In this document: piece after piece, positions 37,760 through 46,071 of the stretch
Layout: each line of letters begins with the position of its first letter
Position numbering within the stretch: position 1 is the stretch's first letter
Assembly: GCF_020164595.1 (NCBI RefSeq)
Contig: NZ_JAIQZE010000004.1
Coordinates: 124,001-188,000, forward strand
Length of the DNA: 64,000 nt
Origin: Psychroflexus longus
Lineage (GTDB): Bacteria; Bacteroidota; Bacteroidia; Flavobacteriales; Flavobacteriaceae
Direction: 5' to 3'
Made by a program: the position numbers and the translations under genes
The notes under the pieces: generated by a model
Told to the model about the DNA's origin: nothing
Seen by the model: only the letters and a program-made list of their open reading frames with translations
Database searches by the model: none

Positions 37760-39715
37760 TTAGCTTTTGGCAAGATCAATAATAACCGTACGGTTGTAAG
37801 TACGCTGCTCTGGAAGTTTATTTCCAAAATGAGCTTTGCTTGTGTCTTCACCAAAGCCTTGCACTTCAAATTTTACATTGGTTGTATTTGAATTGGTGAG
37901 TGCTTTTTCCAGAATGGTTTTCACATTATTTGCACGAGCTAGCGACAATCTTTTATTATTCTCTGCATCACCAATGACATCGGTGTGACCGTGGATGATC
38001 ACTTTGCTGTTTTTAGTGATTTTTGGTGCTACAATATCAGTTAAGTACTTTTCGTACATAGTGACTGCAGTTGCATCATCAAACTCATAAAGAACACTAA
38101 ATCTCATGGCTTCTTCAGGTTGTGCTGGTGACCACAACACAACATTTGTATTGGAGTTTTGTACAATTTGTTCACCATCTTCTGTAGTGCCAATCATTTT
38201 TACTCTGAAATTTCCTTTGGTTTGATTATCTAAGATTGTTTTTCCAGGAATACTTGCCTTATCTTCTGTAAATGGACCATAATTTTTTACCATACCATTT
38301 TCATCTGTAAGCTCAAGTTTCCAGCTAGTGAATGCTTCATCTGCACCATCGGCACTAAAAGTAACATAGCTTTCTTTTGGAGCTTCCTGAACTTTAAATT
38401 GTACTGGTTTCAAAGGGGCGCTAGGTCCGCTTTGGAATTCCATAAGTAAAACAGGAGAATTACTTTCTACAGAAACTCTTCTGTCTTCATCACTTAATAA
38501 ATCCAAATCGAGTGTTCTTCCTTCTTTATCTGAAGTTACTTTTGGTTTGTTTCTACCTTCTACTGCAATTCTTGAAGCATTAATAGAGAAGACCTCAACT
38601 AAGTAAGTTTTGACCGATTGTGCCATTTCTCTTGCATCGTCATTTCCTTTTTCTGATGATCCTACAAGAGTGATTGATGCATTTGGATTTTTGCCCATAC
38701 GGTCACCAAGAATATTCAATACATTATAATACACAGTCATTCCACGTTTATCACGCCCTGACAGGTCAGCCGGTGTTTTTAATAAAAGCTGTTCTTCTTT
38801 GAAATCTTTTACCTCATTCTTTTTTAGTAATGTATAACGACTTGGAATTTTGGTAGATCCTTCATCTATATAGATGTAATTGCTCAAAGGAAAAGTTTCT
38901 GAAACCACACGGTCTGATGGAAGGTTACGTGGAGATTCAATTGTAAATCCTACAATGGGTCTTACGATTTCAACGTCTTCTTCAACTATAGTTTTGCGAC
39001 CCATACCAAACTTAAGCGCAGCGCCAGCTCTTACTGTAGTATTGTTCCAGTTCTCTGATGAACGTGGGTTTTGTCCAAAATAAGGCTGAAAAGCTACAAA
39101 AGGAGAAAGGATAAACTGAGTCTTTTGAGTATTTGAAGATAAAGGAATATCAAATCCTGCTCCTACTTGCATGGATATAATTGTATTTTCTACATCGCTA
39201 AAATCACCATTTATCGCAGGACTAGCCACTTGATTTGCTAAATCTGGATTAGTTCCTTTTTCATAAGTAAATGATTTATCAATATTGAATGCTAATCTTG
39301 GCCCTCCGTAGACATAAAAGCCATTTTTGAACGGAGCAATTCTTACACTTGGCTCTACAGTGATGTAACTCAGATCTGTAGTTAAGTCCATAGGACAGTT
39401 ACAAGGTGAAATCACCTGATCCCATTCGCCTTGGCGATTGTCATATCCAGATTGTAGCATAATTCCCCATACAGAATTTGTAAAATGGTATTCTATAAGT
39501 GGAGCAGCGAAAAGTCCGACTCCATTTCCATCTTTAAAAGCAGCTGGAACGGTTAAACCTGCATTCAGATTCTGAGTAGTTCCGCGGTAAAAATTGAAGT
39601 TGGCACCAGCGGCTACACCAAAATACCAGTTTGGTTTTTCGTATTCAACCTCCTGTGCTGTAGTATGCATTTGGAATCCCAAGGCAACTATAATAAGTAA
39701 AAGTATATTTTTCAT
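37760..39715 (-). CDS. OmpA-family outer-membrane protein
   Basis: I start it at ATG 39715 (MKNILLLIIVALG; 651 aa), which gives a proper signal peptide; a frame 12 residues longer is unlikely. An N-terminal outer-membrane barrel (~25-235) is followed by a diverged OmpA-like unit (~300-420) and a canonical C-terminal OmpA domain (~535-650) with HGHTDVIGDAENNKRLS for peptidoglycan binding. It is 76 bp downstream of the ice-binding lipoprotein gene on the same strand, so the two may be co-expressed. The double OmpA-like layout is uncommon. Confidence 0.9.
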   Translation of the reverse strand: MKNILLLIIVALGFQMHTTAQEVEYEKPNWYFGVAAGANFNFYRGTTQNLNAGLTVPAAFKDGNGVGLFAAPLIEYHFTNSVWGIMLQSGYDNRQGEWDQVISPCNCPMDLTTDLSYITVEPSVRIAPFKNGFYVYGGPRLAFNIDKSFTYEKGTNPDLANQVASPAINGDFSDVENTIISMQVGAGFDIPLSSNTQKTQFILSPFVAFQPYFGQNPRSSENWNNTTVRAGAALKFGMGRKTIVEEDVEIVRPIVGFTIESPRNLPSDRVVSETFPLSNYIYIDEGSTKIPSRYTLLKKNEVKDFKEEQLLLKTPADLSGRDKRGMTVYYNVLNILGDRMGKNPNASITLVGSSEKGNDDAREMAQSVKTYLVEVFSINASRIAVEGRNKPKVTSDKEGRTLDLDLLSDEDRRVSVESNSPVLLMEFQSGPSAPLKPVQFKVQEAPKESYVTFSADGADEAFTSWKLELTDENGMVKNYGPFTEDKASIPGKTILDNQTKGNFRVKMIGTTEDGEQIVQNSNTNVVLWSPAQPEEAMRFSVLYEFDDATAVTMYEKYLTDIVAPKITKNSKVIIHGHTDVIGDAENNKRLSLARANNVKTILEKALTNSNTTNVKFEVQGFGEDTSKAHFGNKLPEQRTYNRTVIIDLAKS

Positions 39716-39729
39716 TTTTTGTGTTATAA

Positions 39730-39752
39730 AGTGCTGTGCAATGCACAGCACT
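39730..39752 (-). promoter_or_regulatory. Hairpin between ice-binding and OmpA genes
   Basis: AGTGCTGTGCA and TGCACAGCACT are perfect 11-bp inverted arms with one base between. The minus-strand continuation TTTATAACAC is only weakly U-rich. It may be a partial terminator or an RNA stability element setting the ratio of the two products. Confidence 0.55.
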
Positions 39753-39791
39753 GTTTATATAATTTTATATTCTATATATCCTTAATCAGGG

Positions 39792-41708
39792 TTACGGCTT
39801 TGTAGCTATGTTAGAGTCTAATTCTACAGATCCAGTTCTAGTCAATAGTCTTCCATCTAGAGATGCGCCGGTATTAAGCGTTACAGATATATCAGCTAAA
39901 ATATTTCCAAAGAAAATTGAATTTGTTCCAAGAGTTGCAGAAGTCCCAACTATCCAGTAGATATTTTTGGCTTGTGCACCTCCGGCAAGGACAATACTTG
40001 TACCAGGATCTGTAACAAGTGTAGATCCCATTTTAAAAATCCACACATCATTGGCAGTACCATTAAGTGTAAGAATTCCCTGTGGGCCTGTGCCAGAAAT
40101 TCCTGTTGAAGTTGAATTCTCATATAATCCTGGAGCAAGTGTTAGTCCGCCAAGTTGACCTGGAAGTGAAATTGCATTCAAAGTTCTAGACTGACCATCG
40201 TTATAAGCAGTTGTCAAATCAATTTTGGCTTGCTCAACAATTGGACTTGCAGTTGTATATAGCGTTCCATCAACGTTGGTTTGATCCAAACCAGTAATTG
40301 TAGCTGTTGGAAAAGAGCCTACATCACCTGTAAGATATGTACTCACACCTGTGTTTGAAATTCCAGAACCACTCAAGACTACAAAATCTCCTGCAGAGTT
40401 AAGATCAATTCCTTGTGGGCCAGCATTCACTTGTGTAAAGTTGGCAGTTATGACTTTGTCAGCATCCATTGTGATAGTTAGTGGATTGTTATTTCCAGTA
40501 GCATCACCACTCCAAGAGCTAAATTCATAACCACTATTGGCATTTGCAGTAAGGATGACATCCGTTCCTTCATCATAATTAAGCTCATCAGGATTTTTGG
40601 TAACTGTACCATTTTGAGCATTTACAGTCAATGTAAATGTATTTATTGGTATCAATGTAAAGTTGGCAGTTATGACTTTATCAGCATCCATTGTGATGGT
40701 TAGTGGATTGTTATTTCCAGTAGCATCACCACTCCAGGAGCTAAATTCATATCCACTATTCGCATTTGCAGTAAGAATGACATCAGTGCCTTCATCATAA
40801 TTAAGTTCATCAGGATTTTTAGAAACTGTGCCGTTTTCTGCATTTACAGTTAATGTAAAGGTATTTACACCTATTAATGTAAAGTTGGCAGTAACAGTTT
40901 TGCTAGCATCCATTGTAACAGGTAAAGGATTATCTGCACCTGTTGCATCACCACTCCAGGATGAAAATTCATAACCCGTATCTGGTGTAGCTGTAAGAAT
41001 TACTTCAGTGCCATTATCATAGGTGACTTGATCTGGAGCTTTACTTACAGTTCCATTCAAAGCATCTACAGTTAAGGTGAAACTAGTTATTTCAAAGTTT
41101 GCCACTAAGGCCATGTTTCCATCAACTTCGAATTCATAGCTAGCGTCAGTTGAAACCTCAACATCGTCTATGGTCCAGTTTGTAAATTCAAAACCAGGAT
41201 TGGGCGTTGCTTCAACAGTAACTAAAGATTCATTGTTGAATAAACCTGCTCCGGTCACAGTTCCACTGGCATCTGGTGAAACAGATAAAGATACTTCAGG
41301 AATTGTTGTGAAACTCCAAGTATAATCCTGCTGTAAAGCATTACCATAAGGATCTTCTATTCCTGTAGTAACGGTACCAGTATAGACTGTAAAAGGTAAA
41401 AGATTTGTTTCAGGTGTAAAAGAGGCTACCATATCTGAGTAGCTTACTGCTCCAGTAAGTGAAGACTCTCCGTTTATTTTATAAGTTTCTGAATTAACGG
41501 TTTTAGGATTTAATTCTCCGTTGAAGGTAACTGAAATCACCTGGTCAAGGGGGACATCTACATCACCATCTACAGGAATCGTTGAGAGAACAATAGGACA
41601 AAGTCCTGCAATTTCTTCCGCATCATCATCTGCGCATCCTGTGACCATAATTGCCATAGTGAACGCAACTGCGAGCGATGGGATTAATTTTAATGTTTTG
41701 AAAAGCAT
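39792..41708 (-). CDS. Ice-binding lipoprotein (DUF3494) with tandem beta repeats
   Basis: The 638-residue surface lipoprotein has a lipobox at C25 (VTGCADDD), a Big_5/SbsA-type Ig domain (~37-135), four InlB-B/Flg_new-like repeats (~136-204, 206-276, 277-350, 351-424) and a C-terminal DUF3494 ice-binding domain (~430-638) with GGLTLAPGLYE and LSGGAQAKNIYW-like motifs. The DUF3494 beta-solenoid binds ice and inhibits recrystallisation. As a lipid-anchored protein with a repeat stalk, it could attach cells to ice rather than act as a secreted antifreeze. OmpA-family gene downstream, AraC gene upstream. Confidence 0.93.
   Translation of the reverse strand: MLFKTLKLIPSLAVAFTMAIMVTGCADDDAEEIAGLCPIVLSTIPVDGDVDVPLDQVISVTFNGELNPKTVNSETYKINGESSLTGAVSYSDMVASFTPETNLLPFTVYTGTVTTGIEDPYGNALQQDYTWSFTTIPEVSLSVSPDASGTVTGAGLFNNESLVTVEATPNPGFEFTNWTIDDVEVSTDASYEFEVDGNMALVANFEITSFTLTVDALNGTVSKAPDQVTYDNGTEVILTATPDTGYEFSSWSGDATGADNPLPVTMDASKTVTANFTLIGVNTFTLTVNAENGTVSKNPDELNYDEGTDVILTANANSGYEFSSWSGDATGNNNPLTITMDADKVITANFTLIPINTFTLTVNAQNGTVTKNPDELNYDEGTDVILTANANSGYEFSSWSGDATGNNNPLTITMDADKVITANFTQVNAGPQGIDLNSAGDFVVLSGSGISNTGVSTYLTGDVGSFPTATITGLDQTNVDGTLYTTASPIVEQAKIDLTTAYNDGQSRTLNAISLPGQLGGLTLAPGLYENSTSTGISGTGPQGILTLNGTANDVWIFKMGSTLVTDPGTSIVLAGGAQAKNIYWIVGTSATLGTNSIFFGNILADISVTLNTGASLDGRLLTRTGSVELDSNIATKP
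40441..40884. repeat. Two 222-bp tandem repeats inside the ice-binding gene
   Basis: Units at 40441-40662 and 40663-40884 encode the third and fourth 74-residue repeats. They are almost identical at DNA level, differing mostly at third positions. A second unit (from 40885) is clearly older. Such a pair allows copy-number change by recombination. Confidence 0.85.
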
Positions 41709-42017
41709 GATATATAATTTTGATTGTTACTGGCTTGACGCCAAAGTGAAATAATTTCCACCTCACAAAATTGACTAAGAATACACCTGTTAATGTTATA
41801 TAATTCACACTTATGGGATTAGTTTTAAAAAGCGTCTGCTTTGTATACTGGTAAAGGGCTTAGAGAATAAAATGAAGGTTTATTTTGATTTTAAGAAGAA
41901 GTAATTATCAAAATATTCTGTAAAATTCTGCACAAATCTATTAAGATGTTCTTGTTTTTAATATCATTTAATGATCACCGAAATAGTTGAGTAAAAATGT
42001 GACTAGACATCAAGCCA
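41709..42017. other. 309-bp region upstream of the ice-binding gene
   Basis: No gene is seen. The promoter of the ice-binding gene must lie here, but no exact TAnnTTTG box was found; CACTTTG about 45 bp upstream of the start is the closest partial match. The AraC gene ends at its far edge. Confidence 0.4.
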
Positions 42018-42578
42018 TTAAATGGGTTCTAATATGCTATTCCTTTGATGCATCATTGATTTATAACAGGAAGGAGAAAGGCCAGTAATTTTTTTGAATT
42101 GCCCAGATAAATGAGCAACACTACTATAGTGGAGAAGGAAAGAGATTTCGGATAGGTTTAGACTACTACTGTGAAATAATTTTTTTACCCGCTCTATCTT
42201 ACTCTCAATGATATATTGCTGGATTGTATTCCCATTGACTTCTGAAAAGATATTTGCTAAATAGGTATAGTCATGTCTTAAATATAAACTGATGTAAACA
42301 GAATAACTCATGACTTGAAGACCGTCTGAATACATTAGCATTTCCTGAATCGTATCTTTTATCTTTTCGACCAAAACTACTTTATTCGAATTATGTAGTT
42401 TTAATCCATAAGGGATTAAGTTATTTTTGAGTCTGTTGTGTTTTTTCTGACTGATCTCACCAGAGAGTTCAACTATTCCATGATCAATAATCCCGAATGG
42501 TATTTTTAACTTCTTTAATTCTGCTTTTACTTGTTCCTCAACAAGTAAACTAACCATGTCTTTTATATATAACTTCAT
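42018..42578 (-). CDS. AraC-family regulator with degenerate HMA-like domain
   Basis: I start it at ATG 42578 (MKLYIKDMVS; 186 aa). The N-terminal ~65 residues are the HMA-like fold seen in a Bacteroidetes AraC group whose members begin roughly KLYIKNMVCxRC. Here both Cys are lost (S10 and V13). The C-terminal ~80 residues are the two-helix AraC DNA-binding domain ending near GLSPSCYKS, with LLHYSSVAHLSGQFKK. Relatives usually accompany heavy-metal efflux genes; a wrecked one lies directly upstream. Its present target is unknown, possibly the neighbouring ice-binding gene. Confidence 0.85.
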   Translation of the reverse strand: MKLYIKDMVSLLVEEQVKAELKKLKIPFGIIDHGIVELSGEISQKKHNRLKNNLIPYGLKLHNSNKVVLVEKIKDTIQEMLMYSDGLQVMSYSVYISLYLRHDYTYLANIFSEVNGNTIQQYIIESKIERVKKLFHSSSLNLSEISFLLHYSSVAHLSGQFKKITGLSPSCYKSMMHQRNSILEPI

Positions 42579-42672
42579 GGTGTTTTTATTTATACTATTA
42601 TACTGTAATTCACAGCACCCCAATCGTGATTAGCTTTAGTATTTGTGTACTTAGTAACAACCCTAGACCGAT

Positions 42673-42718
42673 AAGACTATCATAGGTTTTACATAAGGTA
42701 CCTTATATTATTAGTCTT
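42673..42718. promoter_or_regulatory. Nested inverted repeats upstream of the AraC gene
   Basis: AAGACTA (42673-42679) and TAGTCTT (42712-42718) flank the perfect palindrome ATAAGGTACCTTAT (42693-42706). They lie 95-140 bp upstream of the AraC start and could be its operator, or an old control site of the dead efflux gene. Confidence 0.35.
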
Positions 42719-42839
42719 CTACAGATTTTTTTAAGAATTGTTGAATGTTTAACACAACTATGAATCTTTTCAAATTTTAAATTCAGCTTCAAAACTTAGA
42801 ATCCTTAAGGCTACTTGAATAACAATAGCAAAAACAATG

Positions 42840-43292
42840 CTTCCTCAATCTATTCGAGTAGGCGCTAGTGAAGCCAATGCACTAAAAGCCCAGCTAAGAT
42901 TACTACAAGCTTGGGGATGATCATGCCATAGACAAATGTCCGGACTGTCTGCAGCCATGCCTGTAGATTTTGAAGGTAATGCAGTGGTCGTATCAATAAT
43001 GAAGAAAGCAAAGCTGATGATAAGAACTGTCCAAAGTAATTCTCTAAAGGGATTGTTCTTTAAACTTAATTTCTTCAGTGTCTACTGAAGAAAGTTTTTG
43101 ATTACCAAAGTTAAGTTGTAGGAGGTTGGCTTCTATTTTATCTAATGTGCCTTTATGATAAACAGTCAACTTTCGGTTGGGTATATTAAATTATAGATTT
43201 TTGATTTACTCTAAACCTTCGAGCTTCATCCTGATGAGGTTTTATTCCGATGTGACAGACCATTTTTGAGATTTTGAATACTGTTTTTTAAT
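42840..43292 (-). pseudogene. Cation-efflux (CDF) transporter pseudogene
   Basis: Read with frameshifts, the minus strand gives FKISKMVC, NLIRMKLEGLE, IKNL, then FNIPNRKLTVYHKGTLDKIE, LLWTVLIISFAFFIID and STGMAADS. This is the order of a Bacteroidetes cation transporter with an N-terminal HMA-like domain and the first CDF helix. The start codon is ATT, and there are several in-frame stops (at SE*N, LE*I, NL*F), at least two frameshifts and a deletion after ADS; everything beyond the second helix is lost. It is a long-dead gene, presumably once controlled by the adjacent AraC protein. Confidence 0.75.
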
Positions 43293-43379
43293 AATATATT
43301 ACTGAACTCAGTTTAAGGGATTTTTCAAAAATTTAAAATTAAGATGACTTACAGGCTTAATTTACTTTTTATAAATATC

Positions 43380-43544
43380 TTATTTCCTGAATGTTCTTTC
43401 TGAATATTGTCCAAGCTTGTAGGCTGCTAAAAGTGGTATTAAGGAAAATACTAAATAGTTTTCCGGATCTCCATACTGTAACCATAAAATAAGTAATGTA
43501 GCAGTGAGTATAATAAAAATAATATCAAAAGCTTTCTTTTTCAT
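43380..43544 (-). CDS. 54-residue two-helix membrane protein
   Basis: ATG at 43544 opens a 54-codon frame with helices at about 7-23 and 30-43 separated by QYGDPENY, and a basic tail. It is 11 bp after the 147-residue gene upstream, so it is probably the last gene of the small-membrane-protein operon. Its layout resembles the interrupted gene at 43980-44165. Confidence 0.55.
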   Translation of the reverse strand: MKKKAFDIIFIILTATLLILWLQYGDPENYLVFSLIPLLAAYKLGQYSERTFRK

Positions 43545-43555
43545 AATGAAACAAA

Positions 43556-43999
43556 TTAAGACGTTGAAATTGAATTTACAGTAGATCGTTGATCTATAAA
43601 TTTCGCATGTGAATGTTCTACAAGTATTCGGATAAGACGATTGATGTCGTCTTCGTGAATGTTTCTGAGTTTAATTTTTTTATCGGATCTGCTTTGTAAC
43701 TCTAATTTTATGACGTCTTTTTTAGGAATTGTAGTTTTTATATCTTCAAAAGTGATGGTTTTGCTTTTGAAGGAATTCGTTTTTATAACGATTCCTTTTT
43801 TGTTCCATTGTACGAAATTTTTGTACCAAAAGATTCTGCTCAATATAAATATTTGAATCAAGAACCCAAAAGCGGATATTAGACCATTTTCGTAATTGAA
43901 AATCATGCCGTAGCCTATCAAAATGCATAAAGCTGAAGCTATCAACAATGTTACTCTTACCCAATCTACAGATAGTTTATCAAAGTGTATTCTCTGCAT
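43556..43999 (-). CDS. Membrane-anchored PH-like protein
   Basis: The 147-residue protein has two N-terminal helices (~15-34 and ~38-57) and a soluble C-terminal domain (~65-135) with alternating strands (GIVIKTNSFKSKTITFEDI), resembling bacterial PH-like domains. No family assigned with certainty. Its start overlaps the end of the upstream interrupted gene by 20 bp, and the 54-residue gene follows closely. Confidence 0.6.
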   Translation of the reverse strand: MQRIHFDKLSVDWVRVTLLIASALCILIGYGMIFNYENGLISAFGFLIQIFILSRIFWYKNFVQWNKKGIVIKTNSFKSKTITFEDIKTTIPKKDVIKLELQSRSDKKIKLRNIHEDDINRLIRILVEHSHAKFIDQRSTVNSISTS

Positions 44000-44165
44000 T
44001 TCTTTTGATTGATTTCACTAATTTGATTGTATATCCGATGCTTAATAGTGACATTAGTCCTGAAATCCAATACTGTTGTTTTGGGTAATAGATTAAAACA
44101 CCAATGATTCCAAATACCATTCATAGGAGGTTTGAAAGAACCTTATTATTGAGAAGTGTTTTCAT
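43980..44165 (-). pseudogene. Small membrane protein gene interrupted by in-frame TGA
   Basis: ATG 44165 opens MKTLLNNKVLSNLL, then TGA, then directly ATG and MVFGIIGVLIYYPKQQYW with a second helix, ending at 43980. One TGG-to-TGA change would explain it. Alternatively the second ATG (44120) restarts a 46-residue protein, since TGA and ATG abut. The frame overlaps its neighbours at both ends (44146-44165 and 43980-43999), typical of an intact operon. Its layout is like the 54-residue protein. Confidence 0.5.
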
Positions 44166-44358
44166 TTTTGCCTTTTTCATATTTAAGACTAGTATTCATT
44201 ATGAAACTTAAGAACCATCCTATAAAAAAGAAATTGAAAAAGAATCTTTTAATTTTAAACTCTAATCCCTCAATATAATCAAATCCTGCCATAATTCCAG
44301 CGAAGACACTTCCACCAATTAAGAATGCGATGAATATTCTTTTTGCTTTTGTATTCAT
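44146..44358 (-). CDS. Small two-helix membrane protein
   Basis: The 70-residue protein has helices at about 8-27 and 38-57 and a charged tail. It is the first of four overlapping or closely spaced minus-strand genes encoding small membrane proteins. It resembles the 64-residue protein at 31651-31845. Function unknown. Confidence 0.6.
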   Translation of the reverse strand: MNTKAKRIFIAFLIGGSVFAGIMAGFDYIEGLEFKIKRFFFNFFFIGWFLSFIMNTSLKYEKGKNENTSQ

Positions 44359-44637
44359 CTTTAAGTCTAAGTGAAATTTTTTTATTTGAATCTAAAATTA
44401 AAGATTTCTTTCGACTATTACCTCATAATCTTTAGTTATTCATCTCAAAAAGCTAGATTTATTAGGTTAATGCTAGCCTCAAACAATGTATCTTAAAGCT
44501 TAAAAGTCAGCAGTGGCAAATTCAGTATAATATTGAGATGTATTATGGCTTCACTTCATTGGTAAGGGATTGGTTATTCACAAATTCATGGATATTTTGG
44601 AATACGGTTTTTGAGATCTCAGTAAGTGCTTCGCTAG

Positions 44638-45534
44638 TCAAAAAGCCTGGTGTGAGGTGATTAAGACGTTTGGAAAGCTAATTAATTTCAATAAGGTGTC
44701 GTCTTCTATAATTTGCTCGGACATGTCTTCAAAAAATACATTTTCTTCCTGTTCATAGACATCGATGCCCAGATAGCCGACTTTTTTGTCTTTCAGATTT
44801 TTGATCACATCCTCTGTGTTGATTAATCCGCCACGGCTGGTGTTGATGATCATGACCTGGGTTTTCATCTGAGCAAGGCTATTATCGTTGATTAAATGTT
44901 GAGTGGCCGGCAATAAAGGACAGTGCAGTGAGATAATATCTGAGCCTTTGTAAAGCTCTTCCAGAGTAACGTAAGTGACTCCCGCTTCTTCCAAAGCGCT
45001 TTGTGGGGCGACATCGTAGGCCAAAACTTTACAACCTAATCCCAGCATAATTTTACAAAAGGCTTGACCAATTTTTCCTGTCCCTATGACGCCAACAGTT
45101 TTGTTATAGACATTGAAGCCAATGAGATTATCAAGGGAAAAGTTACCTTCTTTAACGCGGTTATAAGCCTTATGGGTTTTGCGATTGAGTGTTAAAATAA
45201 GAGCCAGAGCGTGTTCTGCGACTGCTTGTGGAGAGTAAGCAGGAACTCTTGTGACTTTTATCCCGTATTGCTCTGCTGCCTCCAGGTCCACATTATTAAA
45301 TCCAGCACAACGCAGGGCAATTAACTTTACTCCGTTGTCGGCCAGTTTCTTTATGACTTCTTCATTGAGTTGATCATTGACGAATACACAAACAGCATCA
45401 AAGTCTTGCGTAAGATTGGAGGTTAACGCATTGAGGTTGGTGTCAAAAAAAGATAAGTCGTAATTGTAATCTTTATTATAGGTTTCGAAATAACGGCGAT
45501 CGTAAGGTTTTGAACTAAAAACGGCAATTTTCAT
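44638..45534 (-). CDS. ldhA: D-lactate dehydrogenase (2-hydroxyacid dehydrogenase), C-terminally frameshifted
   Basis: This NAD-dependent enzyme reduces pyruvate to D-lactate. The Rossmann motif VIGTGKIGQAF (~148-158), NTSRGGLI and catalytic His295 in SHQAF are present. The frame stops right after HQAF because a T-run has five T (44640-44644) where six are needed. Adding one T restores LTSEALTEISKTVFQ and 33 residues in all, ending at 44543, for a normal 331-residue protein. Either the last helix is truly lost or this is a sequencing indel. Other D-2-hydroxyacid substrates are possible. Confidence 0.88.
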   Translation of the reverse strand: MKIAVFSSKPYDRRYFETYNKDYNYDLSFFDTNLNALTSNLTQDFDAVCVFVNDQLNEEVIKKLADNGVKLIALRCAGFNNVDLEAAEQYGIKVTRVPAYSPQAVAEHALALILTLNRKTHKAYNRVKEGNFSLDNLIGFNVYNKTVGVIGTGKIGQAFCKIMLGLGCKVLAYDVAPQSALEEAGVTYVTLEELYKGSDIISLHCPLLPATQHLINDNSLAQMKTQVMIINTSRGGLINTEDVIKNLKDKKVGYLGIDVYEQEENVFFEDMSEQIIEDDTLLKLISFPNVLITSHQAF

Positions 45535-45561
45535 AGGTGTTGTTGTAAAGGTGAGATCATT

Positions 45562-45810
45562 TTATTTGAGATAAAGTTCCTTAAAATATCGGAAAGTACA
45601 ACCCATATGATTGATTTTCCAGAGGTCCTTCTCTTGAATTATATTCTTTGCTTCAAGTCGTTTACCATCAACAAAAATTCTATAAATGAAAGCATACAAA
45701 AATAGAAGCGCCACAAATAACTTTGAATTTATCACATCAACCTTGTTTAACCAGATGGTGAATAGGAGAGGAGCAGAAATCGATATGTAATAAAGGTAGA
45801 TATTTTTCAT
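45562..45810 (-). CDS. Small membrane protein
   Basis: The 82-residue protein (ATG 45810; three residues more if read from 45819) has two hydrophobic segments (~3-22 and ~32-48) and a polar C-terminus with KDLWKINHMGCTFRYFKE. It lies 27 bp upstream of ldhA on the same strand. No family recognised. Confidence 0.55.
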   Translation of the reverse strand: MKNIYLYYISISAPLLFTIWLNKVDVINSKLFVALLFLYAFIYRIFVDGKRLEAKNIIQEKDLWKINHMGCTFRYFKELYLK

Positions 45811-46041
45811 AGTTAACAATTAACTTTCAGATAGGTCACTTACAAAATTAAGTCTTTTAGACCAATTGTATTTTTATTAATGTGTAAGTTCATATTTAGA
45901 CATTTTCCAATCACATTTTTTTAAAAGTTAAAGTTTTTGAATCCTGAATTGCTAATTATTGAAAGCTAATAGTTTATAAAAATCGAGGAGAAATTTTGAA
46001 TTTATGAGGTGATCTTTAGTTCTAAGGCTTATTAAAAAAAC

Positions 46042-46049
46042 TATTTTTG
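46042..46049 (+). promoter_or_regulatory. -7 box TATTTTTG upstream of the DUF4494 gene
   Basis: TATTTTTG fits TAnnTTTG and lies 22 bp before the start codon. No good -33 element was identified. Confidence 0.4.
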
Positions 46050-46071
46050 GCGCTCTTAATAAAATAATGAT

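Noticed and set aside
40441-41100. Regular repeats considered as a CRISPR array
   Set aside because: They are in-frame protein repeats of 213-222 bp without spacers.
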